Positions 7,135-14,235 are shown, counted from the stretch's first letter. The stretch is 14,235 nt of DNA from CAZYTO01 sp964650405 (GCA_964650405.1 CAZYTO010000150.1:1-14235); one strand, 5' to 3'. Translations and numbers: made by a program. Notes: a model not told the origin generated them from the sequence alone.

Positions 7135-8580
7135 ATGTTCGACAAGTTCAGAGAAGAGTGCGGTGTCTTCGGCATCCTCCATCACAAGGATGCGGCAAAT
7201 CTCGTCTACCTCGGCCTCTACGCGCTGCAGCACCGCGGGCAGGAGAGCGCCGGCATCGCCTCGGTCGAGACCGGCACCGGGCGGGTCCTGAGTGAGAAGG
7301 ACATGGGCTACGTCGCCGACATCTTCGACGAGACCCGCATCGCGAAACTGCCGGGGGATACCGCGCTCGGCCACGTCCGTTACTCGACCGCCGGCGGGTC
7401 GATGCTCTGCAATGCCCAGCCGCTCGTCGCTTCGACGAGCAAGGGCCCGATCGCGGTGGCCCACAACGGCAACCTCGTCAACGGCGCGCAGCTCCGGCAG
7501 CAGCTCGAAGCCGAGGGCGCCATCTTCAGCACCATGAGCGACTCGGAGGTGTTCGTGCACCTCATCGCCCGCTCCAAGGCTCCCAACCTGGAGCTCGCGC
7601 TGATCGACTCGCTGACCCAGGTCAAAGGCGCCTTCTCCATCGCCGTGCTGTCGCCGGACCATATCTATGCGGCGCGCGATCCCTACGGCTTCCGCCCGCT
7701 CGTCCTGGGACGGCTAGAGGACGCGCTCGTCGTTTCGTCGGAGACGTGCGCATTCGACCTCATCAACGCCCAGACCGTGCGCGAAGTCCGGGCCGGCGAG
7801 GTCATCGCCATCGATCGCAGCGGCGACGGTGCCGTGCTGCGGACGGTCCACCAGTTCGCCTCCCAGCGCGAGGCGCGCTGCGTGTTCGAGCACGTCTACT
7901 TCGCCCGCCCCGATTCGGTCGTCTTCGGCAACAACGTCGCGGAAACGCGCCAGCGCTTCGGCGCACAACTGGCCCGCGAGTGCCCGGCCGGCGCGGACGT
8001 GGTCGTGCCCGTCCCCGACTCCGGCGTCTACGCAGCCCTCGGCTTCGCGCGGGAGTCGGGCATCCCGTTCGCCTACGGCCTGGTCCGGAATCACTACGTC
8101 GGGCGGACGTTCATCGAACCGAAGCAGTCCATCCGCGACTTCGGCGTGAAGGTGAAGCTCAACCCGGTGCGGGAGCTCGTGGCCGGCAAGCGCGTCGTGC
8201 TCATCGACGACTCCATCGTCCGCGGCACCACCTCCCGCAAGATCGTCCGCATGCTCAAGGCGGCCGGAGCGAAGGAAGTGCACATGCGCATCTCCTCGCC
8301 GCCGACCGTGGCGCCGTGCTTCTACGGCATCGATACGCCCCAGCGCCGGGAGCTCATCGCCAACTCCAAGTCCCTCGAAGAGATCCGCCAGTACACCGAA
8401 GCTGACTCGCTCGGCTACCTCTCCGAGGGCGGCATGCTCGACGCCGTCCGCAACGGTGACGACCCGCGCCGCCTCTACTGCACCTCCTGCTTCACCGGGC
8501 AGTACCCCGTGAAGGTGGAAGGAGAGGCGCAAGTGCCGGACGAAGAGCCGGTGTGCGCAACCGCGGGGACAGGCAAGTAA
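7135..8580 (+). CDS. purF: Amidophosphoribosyltransferase PurF
   Basis: First committed enzyme of purine synthesis: PRPP plus glutamine gives phosphoribosylamine. It has 481 residues from ATG 7135. The N-terminal Ntn glutaminase domain begins MFDKFREECGVFGI, so a short propeptide would be removed to expose the nucleophile Cys9. LYALQHRGQESAGIAS (28-43) and GHVRYSTAGGS (79-89) follow. The C-terminal phosphoribosyltransferase domain carries the PRPP loop VVLIDDSIVRGTTS (354-367). Cys249, Cys395, Cys449 and Cys452 (YCTSC) match the positions that ligate the 4Fe-4S cluster in the B. subtilis-type, oxygen-sensitive enzyme. An in-frame ATG at 7096 would add 13 residues and a longer propeptide; 7135 fits the family better. 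Neither start has a strong ribosome-binding site. The oxygen-labile cluster makes the neighbouring peroxide-defence genes noteworthy. Confidence 0.97.
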   Translation: MFDKFREECGVFGILHHKDAANLVYLGLYALQHRGQESAGIASVETGTGRVLSEKDMGYVADIFDETRIAKLPGDTALGHVRYSTAGGSMLCNAQPLVASTSKGPIAVAHNGNLVNGAQLRQQLEAEGAIFSTMSDSEVFVHLIARSKAPNLELALIDSLTQVKGAFSIAVLSPDHIYAARDPYGFRPLVLGRLEDALVVSSETCAFDLINAQTVREVRAGEVIAIDRSGDGAVLRTVHQFASQREARCVFEHVYFARPDSVVFGNNVAETRQRFGAQLARECPAGADVVVPVPDSGVYAALGFARESGIPFAYGLVRNHYVGRTFIEPKQSIRDFGVKVKLNPVRELVAGKRVVLIDDSIVRGTTSRKIVRMLKAAGAKEVHMRISSPPTVAPCFYGIDTPQRRELIANSKSLEEIRQYTEADSLGYLSEGGMLDAVRNGDDPRRLYCTSCFTGQYPVKVEGEAQVPDEEPVCATAGTGK

Positions 8581-8614
8581 GCGTTAGAAGCTGCAGGGCT
8601 GCGAAACGACGTCC

Positions 8615-8669
8615 GCAACCCCGCAACCCGCTACCTCGGAACCTCGCAACCCCGCAACCTCGCAACCTA
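8615..8669. repeat. Tandem 8-base repeat, seven GCAACCYC-type units
   Basis: The units are GCAACCCC, GCAACCC, GCTACCTC, GGAACCTC, GCAACCCC, GCAACCTC, GCAACCTA; the period is 8 with one base lost in unit two. It lies between convergent purF and the 215-residue gene. The last unit provides the stop codon of the latter (CTA on +, 8667-8669). No terminator hairpin is visible, so the array occupies the place where one would be expected. Confidence 0.9.
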
Positions 8670-9314
8670 CTTCCTCAGTTCCTCCTCCCGTTCGACCTGC
8701 GCCGGAGCCGCAGCAGAAGCACGCGGCTCCTCGGCCGCGATCTCCGGGTGCGTCGCGATGTCCTGGGCCACGTCGTTTCCGCCGCGCCCCACGAGCTCGT
8801 CGAAGAGCGCCCGGAAGTGCAGCATGGCCTGCCGCCGCTCCTCGGTCGAGGCGTTGCCGCGCGCCATGACCACGTGTCCTGCGCGGTACTGCTCCACGAC
8901 CTGCGGATGCTGCACCGAGATATGCGCGGCATGGGCCTCGAAGTCGGCCATCGGATAGCCGCGCGTGCGCATGACGTCGTCGATCAGCTCCTCGGCTTCG
9001 AAGAGAGCCAGGATCGGACGCTCCACGAAGCGGGCCTCGATCCGTTTCCAGTCGCCGCGATAGCGGTCGCGCTCGCCGGCCGTGAGCGGCCGGATGTCGA
9101 ACTGCTTCACCTCCTTGGCCCGGCCGGCCAGCTCGCGTTCGGCGGCCGCCTTGCTGCCCGTGACCTTCACGGTGCGGTCGTACTCGTCGCCGAAGTGCTC
9201 GCGCAGGCGGCGGCTCTGTGCCTGCCGAACCGCCGAGGCAACAAGCCCGATCACCACCAGCGCCGCCAGAGCCGTCACGGCCATCCAGATGTACTGCGGA
9301 TTGAAGTTGTTCAT
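8667..9314 (-). CDS. Membrane-anchored protein of unknown function
   Basis: 215 residues, with one N-terminal transmembrane helix (about 9-30, WMAVTALAALVVIGLVASAV) and a cytoplasmic or periplasmic soluble domain. The soluble part has conserved-looking blocks: LREHFGDEYDRTVKVTGSKA (38-57), FDIRPLTAGERDRYRGDWKR (72-91) and ELIDDVMRTRGYPMADFE (109-126), then a region ending HPQVVEQYRAGH. The arrangement 'LRxxFGxEYDR...AERELxxR...IRPLxxxxRxxYxxxW...VMxxRGYPxxDFE...HPxVVxxYRxxH' is one I recall from many uncharacterised actinobacterial and acidobacterial proteins without known function. The C-terminus (from about 178) is charged and Ala/Glu-rich. The start ATG 9314 has a strong GGAGGAG (9320-9326) five bases upstream. 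It lies downstream of the c-di-GMP gene on the same strand, across an inverted repeat, so co-transcription is uncertain. Confidence 0.88.
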   Translation of the reverse strand: MNNFNPQYIWMAVTALAALVVIGLVASAVRQAQSRRLREHFGDEYDRTVKVTGSKAAAERELAGRAKEVKQFDIRPLTAGERDRYRGDWKRIEARFVERPILALFEAEELIDDVMRTRGYPMADFEAHAAHISVQHPQVVEQYRAGHVVMARGNASTEERRQAMLHFRALFDELVGRGGNDVAQDIATHPEIAAEEPRASAAAPAQVEREEELRK

Positions 9315-9363
9315 GTCCGCTCCTCCGTTTCACGTTTGGGGAGCGCAAAGGATGTGCCTTGTT

Positions 9364-9457
9364 GGCGAGCGGGAGGCGGCGAGCGGGAGGAGGGCAGACT
9401 GATCGATATTCCAAATCCGAGCCATCCCGCTCGCCGCTCGCCCGTCTCCCGCTCGCC
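9364..9457. repeat. Imperfect inverted repeat of GCGAGCGGGAG words
   Basis: The left arm 9364-9388 reads GGCGAGCGGGAGGCGGCGAG followed by CGGGA. The right arm 9425-9457 contains its complement with extra words (CCCGCTCGCC at 9448-9457 and 9426-9435). A ~36-base AT-richer loop separates them. The right arm ends 2 bases from the stop codon of the c-di-GMP gene (TTA on +, 9460-9462). It could fold as a strong hairpin in that gene's 3' end. No run of T follows on the minus strand. Confidence 0.8.
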
Positions 9458-9459
9458 GG

Positions 9460-12400
9460 TTACAAGCTGATCCGTGGTTGCTGGATGTAGCTGACCGACT
9501 GGCGTTCCTGGAGGATGCGGCCGAACTTCTCGGCCGTGACGGGGCGGCTGAAGAGATAGCCCTGGGCGGCATCGCAGCGGCGGCGGCGGAGGAAGCTGAG
9601 CTGTTCCTCAGTCTCCACGCCCTCCGCGATGACCTGCAAATGAAGGCTGCGAGCGATGCCGATGACGGCGGAGACGATCGCGGCGTCGCTCTCGCTCGTG
9701 GCCACGTCGCGGATGAAGGCGCCGTCGATCTTCACCGTCGAGATGGGGAAGCGCTTCAGGTAGTTGAGCGACGAATAGCCGGTCCCGAAATCGTCGATGG
9801 AGATGGCCACGCCCAGCTCGCGAAGCTCGTTCAGCACATCGACCGTCGAATCCGCATTCTGCATGGCCGTCGTTTCGGTGATTTCCAGCTCGAGCGCCGG
9901 TCCCGGAACGCCGCTGTCCTTCAGAGCACTCCGCACGACGTCCACGAGATCGTTCTGCAGCAACTGCCGCGCGGAGAGGTTGACCGACACGCGGTCGAGG
10001 GGCAGGCCGCGCGCCTGCCACTCGCGGATCTGCCGGCAGGCCATGCGCAGGACCCACTCGCCGATGGGCACGATGAGGCGGCTCTCCTCCGCCAGCGGCA
10101 CGAACGCCGAGGGATGGACCAGTCCCCGTTCCGGATCGTTCCACCGCACCAGTGCCTCGGCGCCCACGATCCGGCCGCTGGAGAGCGAGATCTGCGGCTG
10201 GTAATGGAGGGTGAGCTGCTCTTCCTGCACCGCCCGGCGCAGCCGCGTCTCCAGCGACAGCCGCTCCGTGGCCCGGCGTTTCATGTCGTCCGTGCAGAGC
10301 TGGTAGGTGTTGCGGCCCGACTCCTTGGCCCGGTACATGGCGCTGTCCGCGTTGCGCAGGAGCGTGTCGGCGCCGGTGCCGTCAGTGGGATGGATGGCGA
10401 TGCCGATGCTGGCGGAGATCTCGACCTCGGTCCCGGCGATGGTCAGCGGCTCCTGGATGGCGCTGAGGATTTTCTCGGCCACGGTCACGGCGTCCTCGGG
10501 CTGGCGCAGCTCGTTGAGGATGATGGTGAACTCGTCTCCGCCGAGGCGGGCCACCGTGTCGTCCTCGCGCGTGCAGTCCCGCAGGCGATGCGACATCTGC
10601 AGCAGCAGCTCATCGCCGGCCGTGTGCCCGAGCGTGTCGTTGATGGTCTTGAAGTGATCGAGGTCGACGAACATCACCGCCAGGGGCCGGGACGTGCGGC
10701 GGGCGTGCGTCACGGACTGGCCGAGGCGGTCGGTGAAGAGCTTGCGGTTCGGCAGGTGCGTGAGCACGTCGTGGTACGCGTGGAACTCGATCTGCTCCTC
10801 GGCGCGCTTCCGGTCGCTGATGTCGACCAGGGTGATGTGGATGCGCTCGCCGCTGAGGGTGAGGTTCTGCAGTACCCACACGTTCCGGCCGTCCTTGCGC
10901 TGCAGCTCCACCTCCACGCTGTTCAGCGTCAGCGCGTCGCGCAGCAGTTCCATCAGCTCGTCGTGCTCCATGGGGCGGACGTAGAGGTTGCGCAGGTGGA
11001 CGCCGGCCAGGTCGCTGCGCCCGTAGCCGAGCATCTCCGCGAGGGTGGAGTTGCACTCCAGGATCACGCCGTCCGCGGTGGAGACGCAGACGCCGGCGGC
11101 GTTCTGTTCGAAGAGCAGGCGGTAGCGCAGCTCCGACTCGCGCAGGGCGTTCTCCGCGGCGAAGCGCGCCGTCACATCCCGGAAGCTCCAGACGCGCACC
11201 GTGGCCACGCCTTCGATCTTCCGGCCCATCGAGTAACGCTCGAAGCGCCGGCCGTCCTTGAATTCGAGGAGGTCGAAGCTCTCCGCCTCCGGCTGCGCGT
11301 AGAGCGATTCGATGGTGCGGATGAAGGAGTTGGGGTGCGAGAGCTGGTCCACGACGAACGTGACGATGGAGCGGTCGTCGGCGGCGGCCAGCAGGTCCGT
11401 CGGGATGCGCCACATGTCGGCGAAGCGCTGGTTGTAGGTCAGGACCTTGCCGCGGTCGTCGGTGACGAGGATGCCGTCGGCGGTGGAGTCGAGCGTCGAC
11501 TGGAGGAGGGTCACGCCCTTGCGGATCTCGCGCTCCGACTCCTTGCGCTCCCGGACGTCGCGGGCGATGAGCACCGCTCCGGCGATCTCGCCGTGGTGGT
11601 TGATGGGCGAGATGGAGATCATCATCTCGATCTTCTCGCCGCTCTTGGTGAGGAACACCCGCTCCTCGGTGCGGATGGTGCGGCGCCGCAGCGTGGCCGC
11701 GAACGGATCATCACTGGCCGTGGCCAGAACGGCGTCGAGGGTCCGGCCCATCAGCTCGTCCTTGCTGTAGCCGAGGAGCGTGTCGACGGCGCGGTTGGCG
11801 AACTGGATCCGCCCCTCGCGGTCGCAGACGAAGAGCGCATCGGCCATGGTGCTGATGATTCCGCTGGCCGCCAGCGACGGCGTGAGCGGGATCAGGTCAT
11901 ACCGCCGGAAGACCACCGCGGCCACGACGATGAAGGCGAAGAGCGAGAGATAGCCGAACGGATAGACCGGAACGCCGTACTTGGCCAGGTAGTCGACACA
12001 CCCCGTGTAGGCGATGGCGAAGCCGATGAGCAGCAGGCGGATGCGCTGCTGTTCCGTGCCGCGCGCCTTGGGCCAGGCCCGGCTGAACTCGAAGACGGCC
12101 GCGACGAGATAGCCGCCGAAGAAGATCAGGAACGGGACGGACATCATCACGCCGTAGCGTGGATAGAAGCCCCATGCGTAGCGCTGCACGTGCGTGATGA
12201 GGAGCGAGGTCTTGATACCGATGACCGCGAACGACGCGCCGAGGAGCCACCCCTGGTACGTCTCCAGCCGGCGCTCCTTGTGGATGCGCAGCATCTCCAC
12301 GCTGAACTGGTAGACCGCCGGCGCGACGAACGGCACGCCGAAGTACGCCACGTGAGCCCAGAAGAGGGCGATGGGCTCTTCCCGCGCGGAGTACATTCCG

Positions 12401-12576
12401 GTGAAGGCCAGCAGCCACACGCCGCAGGCCGCGGTCATGCCGAAGAAGGCCGCGCTGACCCGCGAGAAGCGGCGGATCATCACCCGGGCCCCGAACGCCA
12501 GCATCAGCAGCGCCGTCAGGAAGACAGGGACGGCATAGGCCGAAAAGATGTACGAGCTCGAGTCGAAGATCGGCAC
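9460..12576 (-). CDS. 7TM-PAS-PAS-PAS-GGDEF-EAL protein: membrane c-di-GMP cyclase/phosphodiesterase
   Basis: A 1038-residue inner-membrane signalling protein that could both make and degrade cyclic di-GMP. Residues 1-225 contain about seven hydrophobic segments like the HisKA_7TM sensor region. Three PAS-type domains follow at about 236-345, 357-470 and 478-590. The GGDEF domain (about 595-760) has intact GGDEF at 679-683 with the inhibitory I-site RxxD (R670, D673) exactly five residues before it. The EAL domain (about 775-1025) has EAL at 807-809 and metal or catalytic residues Asn866, Glu898, Asp928, Asp929, Lys949, Glu985 and Gln1005, so it looks active. The start is GTG 12576 with AGGGA (12583-12587) at a 6-base gap. 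It is divergent from the DinB-like gene. The ligand and direction of activity cannot be read from sequence. Confidence 0.95.
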   Translation of the reverse strand: MPIFDSSSYIFSAYAVPVFLTALLMLAFGARVMIRRFSRVSAAFFGMTAACGVWLLAFTGMYSAREEPIALFWAHVAYFGVPFVAPAVYQFSVEMLRIHKERRLETYQGWLLGASFAVIGIKTSLLITHVQRYAWGFYPRYGVMMSVPFLIFFGGYLVAAVFEFSRAWPKARGTEQQRIRLLLIGFAIAYTGCVDYLAKYGVPVYPFGYLSLFAFIVVAAVVFRRYDLIPLTPSLAASGIISTMADALFVCDREGRIQFANRAVDTLLGYSKDELMGRTLDAVLATASDDPFAATLRRRTIRTEERVFLTKSGEKIEMMISISPINHHGEIAGAVLIARDVRERKESEREIRKGVTLLQSTLDSTADGILVTDDRGKVLTYNQRFADMWRIPTDLLAAADDRSIVTFVVDQLSHPNSFIRTIESLYAQPEAESFDLLEFKDGRRFERYSMGRKIEGVATVRVWSFRDVTARFAAENALRESELRYRLLFEQNAAGVCVSTADGVILECNSTLAEMLGYGRSDLAGVHLRNLYVRPMEHDELMELLRDALTLNSVEVELQRKDGRNVWVLQNLTLSGERIHITLVDISDRKRAEEQIEFHAYHDVLTHLPNRKLFTDRLGQSVTHARRTSRPLAVMFVDLDHFKTINDTLGHTAGDELLLQMSHRLRDCTREDDTVARLGGDEFTIILNELRQPEDAVTVAEKILSAIQEPLTIAGTEVEISASIGIAIHPTDGTGADTLLRNADSAMYRAKESGRNTYQLCTDDMKRRATERLSLETRLRRAVQEEQLTLHYQPQISLSSGRIVGAEALVRWNDPERGLVHPSAFVPLAEESRLIVPIGEWVLRMACRQIREWQARGLPLDRVSVNLSARQLLQNDLVDVVRSALKDSGVPGPALELEITETTAMQNADSTVDVLNELRELGVAISIDDFGTGYSSLNYLKRFPISTVKIDGAFIRDVATSESDAAIVSAVIGIARSLHLQVIAEGVETEEQLSFLRRRRCDAAQGYLFSRPVTAEKFGRILQERQSVSYIQQPRISL

Positions 12577-12680
12577 AGCGGTTCCCTGTCTTTGTTGGGG
12601 AGAGAGTCTTCTATTGTGGGCTCGGATTCGCGGTTTGTCGAGTTGCCGCGCTCGTCGCGGATCGCTGATAGAGTTCGTTT

Positions 12681-13133
12681 ATGCCTGACATTCGCAGCGT
12701 CCTTCTCGCCAACCTGGAAGATGCCTACGGCCGGAAGGCGTGGCACGGGGCGAGCCTGCGCGGAGCCCTGCGCGGACTCAACGCCAATCAGGCCTTCTGG
12801 CGCCCCGCCGATCAGCGCCACAACATCTGGGAGTTGACCCTGCACTGCGCGTACTGGAAGCACACCGTGCGGCGGCGGTTGCTCGGCGACCGTGCCACGA
12901 AGTTCCCCCGCAAGGGAAGCGACTTCTTCCCCACCCCCGATCCGCCCACCGAGGAGGCCTGGGCCGCCGACATCGCACTGCTGGGCGAGACGCACAAGGC
13001 CCTCATCGCCGCGATCGCGAAGCTGCCCGCCGCGCAGGTCGTCAAGTCCGCGAAGACCATCTACGGCATCGCCGCGCACGACGTGTACCACACGGGACAG
13101 ATCCAGTTGCTGAAGCGGCTTTACGGAGTGTGA
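12681..13133 (+). CDS. DinB-like four-helix protein (DinB/YfiT metal-binding superfamily)
   Basis: A 150-residue cytoplasmic protein. Features of the DinB fold: WHGASLRGALRGLNANQAFW (21-40), the helix NIWELTLHCAYWKHTVRRRL with His55, and the C-terminal HDVYHTGQIQLLKRL with His133 and His137. His55, His133 and His137 form the usual metal-binding triad. Members include bacillithiol/mycothiol-dependent transferases and many proteins of unknown activity; nothing here fixes the substrate. The start is ATG 12681, the only sensible one; 104 bases separate it from the divergent c-di-GMP gene and must contain both promoters, but clear -35/-10 boxes are not evident. It is followed by a structured 126-base gap before the next + strand gene. 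Confidence 0.9.
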   Translation: MPDIRSVLLANLEDAYGRKAWHGASLRGALRGLNANQAFWRPADQRHNIWELTLHCAYWKHTVRRRLLGDRATKFPRKGSDFFPTPDPPTEEAWAADIALLGETHKALIAAIAKLPAAQVVKSAKTIYGIAAHDVYHTGQIQLLKRLYGV

Positions 13134-13165
13134 TCCCGGTCTCGCCCGGCGGTAAAACGTCGTGA

Positions 13166-13258
13166 CACTCTGAGGCACACACACAGCGGAAACCGCCGGA
13201 GGCGGAGCGCGGAGAACGGCCGCAGTTGCGTTTTCTCCGCATCGTGTGTCTAAGAGTG
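13166..13258 (+). other. Structured element (nested inverted repeats) directly before the RnfD-like gene
   Basis: The outer arms CACTCTGAGGCACAC (13166-13180) and GTGTGTCTAAGAGTG (13244-13258) pair at 13 of 15 positions when mismatches are counted strictly. Inside is a perfect 8-bp stem GCGGAGAA/TTCTCCGC (13209-13216/13233-13240), and a small stem that can form as GCGG-AAA-CCGC (13186-13196) or alternatively CCGCC-GGA-GGCGG (13193-13205). The right outer arm ends one base before the ATG at 13260 and includes the only AAGAG-like ribosome-binding sequence. It could be a regulatory leader RNA or a tiny inverted-repeat element; there is no sequence match to a known riboswitch that I recognise. 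Confidence 0.5.
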
Positions 13259-13259
13259 C

Positions 13260-14120
13260 ATGAAAGATCCGCGGCTCTACCAGATCGCGGCCCTGTCGCT
13301 CCTGCTGCTGTACGGCATCACGCACCTCGGCTTCGACGTCACGCCCGCCCGGGTGGCGCTCCTCATCGGCACGGCTCTGGCGACGCAGGCCATTGCCTCC
13401 CGGCTGGCCCGCCTCCGCTTCGACCCGAAGAGCGCCCTCATCTCCGCGCTCTCGCTCTGCCTCCTCCTGCGCAGTAACTCCCCGTGGCTGCTCATGGCCG
13501 GCGCGGTGATCGCCGTCGCGAGCAAGTTCCTCATCCGCATCCGCGGCAAGCACGTCTTCAATCCCACCGACGGCGCCATCGCCGCGCTGCTCCTCCTGAC
13601 TAACGCCGTCTGGGTCTCGCCGGGGCAGTGGGGCAACGTCACCTTCTTCGCCTTCCTCATCACCTGTCTTGGCGGCCTCGTGGTCAATCGCGCCGCGCGC
13701 AGCGACGTCACCTACGCCTTCATCCTCTTCTACCTGGCTCTCATGTTCGGCCGCTCGCTGTACCTCGGCGAGCCCATGACCATCCCGATTCACCGCCTCG
13801 AGAACGGCGCGCTGCTCCTCTTCACCTTCTTCATGATCTCCGACCCGAAGACGACGCCCGACACGCGCGCCGGCCGCATCCTCTTCGCCGGCATCGTCGC
13901 TTTCGGCGCCTGGTACATCCAGTTCCGTCTCTTCCGCACGAACGGCCCAATCTGGTCGCTCGCCCTCTGCTCTCTCTTCGTCCCCATCATCGACCTGGTC
14001 CTGCGAGGCTCCTGCTACTCCTGGTCGCAGACCCGCCAACCCCGCAACCCCGTAACCACGCAGCCCTTCCGAGGAGGTATCGCATGTCCCGACGTCACGC
14101 CCTCGCCTTCACTTTCATAG
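13260..14120 (+). CDS. NqrB/RnfD-like integral membrane protein with repeat-derived C-terminal tail
   Basis: 286 residues, with about eight to ten hydrophobic segments up to residue ~250. HVFNPTDGAIAALLLLTN (98-115) and FFMISDPKTTPDTRAGRI (190-207) correspond to the FNP and 'ffm.tDP.tsp.t..Gr' blocks of RnfD and NqrB, the membrane subunits of Na+/H+-pumping NADH or ferredoxin oxidoreductases. The (S)GAT motif whose Thr carries covalent FMN in RnfD/NqrB is not visible where expected, before residue 185, and no other rnf or nqr genes are nearby. A stand-alone, possibly flavin-free relative is therefore likely. From about residue 257 (base 14028) the frame runs through a GCAACCCC-type repeat and into the next gene, ending at 14120, so roughly 30 terminal residues are probably not ancestral. 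The overlap with the DUF2330 gene is 37 bases. Confidence 0.85.
   Translation: MKDPRLYQIAALSLLLLYGITHLGFDVTPARVALLIGTALATQAIASRLARLRFDPKSALISALSLCLLLRSNSPWLLMAGAVIAVASKFLIRIRGKHVFNPTDGAIAALLLLTNAVWVSPGQWGNVTFFAFLITCLGGLVVNRAARSDVTYAFILFYLALMFGRSLYLGEPMTIPIHRLENGALLLFTFFMISDPKTTPDTRAGRILFAGIVAFGAWYIQFRLFRTNGPIWSLALCSLFVPIIDLVLRGSCYSWSQTRQPRNPVTTQPFRGGIACPDVTPSPSLS
14035..14059. repeat. Three GCAACCCC-type units inside the 3' end of the RnfD-like frame
   Basis: GCCAACCCC, GCAACCCC and GTAACCAC, the same 8-base word family as 4107-4138 and 8615-8669. Here the array is inside the open frame and encodes part of QTRQPRNPVTTQ. Confidence 0.75.
14071..14078 (+). promoter_or_regulatory. Strong Shine-Dalgarno of the DUF2330 gene
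   Basis: GAGGAGGT, five bases before ATG 14084. It is the best ribosome-binding site in the window and fixes the start although the upstream frame overlaps it. Confidence 0.85.
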
Positions 14121-14235
14121 TCGCCGTCACTGCTCCGCGCGCCTTCGCGTTCTGCGGCTTCTACGTTGCCAAGGGCGACGCCAAGCCCTTCAACCATGCC
14201 TCGCAGGTGGCCATCGTCCGCGACGAAAACCGCAC
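14084..14235 (+). CDS. DUF2330-family secreted or membrane protein, N-terminus only (runs off window)
   Basis: Only the first 50 codons are present. MSRRHALAFTFIVAVTAPRA then FA precedes a likely signal-peptidase cut (AFA|FCG), followed by FCGFYVAKGDAKPFNHASQV and AIVRDENRT. An early Cys-Gly block right after the signal peptide followed by 'a.ka.pfn.asqVaivRdgnrT' is what I associate with DUF2330, a family of extracytoplasmic proteins of unknown function in Acidobacteriota, Myxococcota and Planctomycetota. In those proteins the C-terminus often has a membrane segment; that part lies beyond the window. It is translated from its own strong GAGGAGGT site and overlaps the 3' end of the RnfD-like gene by 37 bases in another frame, so the two are almost certainly co-transcribed. 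The signal peptide is short but shows the n, h and c regions. Confidence 0.85.
   Translation, partial: MSRRHALAFTFIVAVTAPRAFAFCGFYVAKGDAKPFNHASQVAIVRDENR

Noticed and set aside
9478..12837. Open frame of 1119 codons on the + strand, antisense to the c-di-GMP gene
   Set aside because: It mirrors a GC-rich coding strand; the product is a low-complexity mix of Arg, Glu, Asp, Gly, Ala and His without any recognisable domain, while the opposite strand encodes clear PAS, GGDEF and EAL motifs.
13209..13240. Rho-independent terminator for the DinB-like gene
   Set aside because: The 8-bp stem has no T-run after it and lies 20 bases before the next start codon; I list it as part of the structured element instead.
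12516..14039. Open frame of 507 codons on the minus strand
   Set aside because: Antisense to the DinB-like and RnfD-like genes, spans their intergenic gap, and has a charged low-complexity product.

Overview
The window is about 14.2 kb of GC-rich bacterial chromosome with no RNA genes, insertion sequences or CRISPR array. Gene content and style point to Acidobacteriota, possibly the Thermoanaerobaculia or a related uncultured lineage. The hints are a DUF2330 gene beside an NqrB/RnfD-like gene, the type of PerR/AhpC/AhpD cluster, and a large 7TM-PAS-GGDEF-EAL protein. This assignment is an inference from the proteins, not a database result.

Layout, left to right. Bases 1-688 hold the C-terminal end of a membrane protein (5' end outside the window), followed on the + strand by purL (698-2965), a Phd-type antitoxin gene (2978-3268) and a broken vapC (from 3265). 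A minus-strand block then runs from 6815 down to 3457: a hydrogenase maturation protease, a PilP/GspC-like lipoprotein, a PerR regulator, ahpC, ahpD and a second ahpC. PurF (7135-8580, +) follows a 319-base divergent gap. Convergent to it are a membrane-anchored protein of unknown function (9314-8667, -) and a 1038-residue c-di-GMP enzyme (12576-9460, -). The right end carries, on +, a DinB-fold protein, an NqrB/RnfD-like membrane protein and the start of a DUF2330 gene.

How genes work together. PurL and PurF belong to de novo purine synthesis, but a reversed 4-kb block separates them. PerR, AhpC and AhpD form a self-contained peroxide-defence unit: the sensor is transcribed first, from a promoter overlapped by a perfect 19-base palindrome, and the peroxidase and its reductase adaptor overlap by ATGA. 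AhpC1 (3993-3457) is a second, slightly different peroxidase copy.

The most unusual signal is a set of short tandem 'word' repeats (7-8 base units such as GCAACCYC and GCGACCA, plus longer GCGAGCGGG words) in many intergenic gaps. Several arrays begin 0-8 bases beyond a stop codon. One sits where vapC is cut off, and another appears to have replaced the natural end of the RnfD-like gene. Other points of interest are a PerR that keeps all five metal-sensing residues but lacks the structural zinc cysteines, a probably leaderless perR transcript, and a structured ~95-base element whose closing stem lies against the start codon of the RnfD-like gene.
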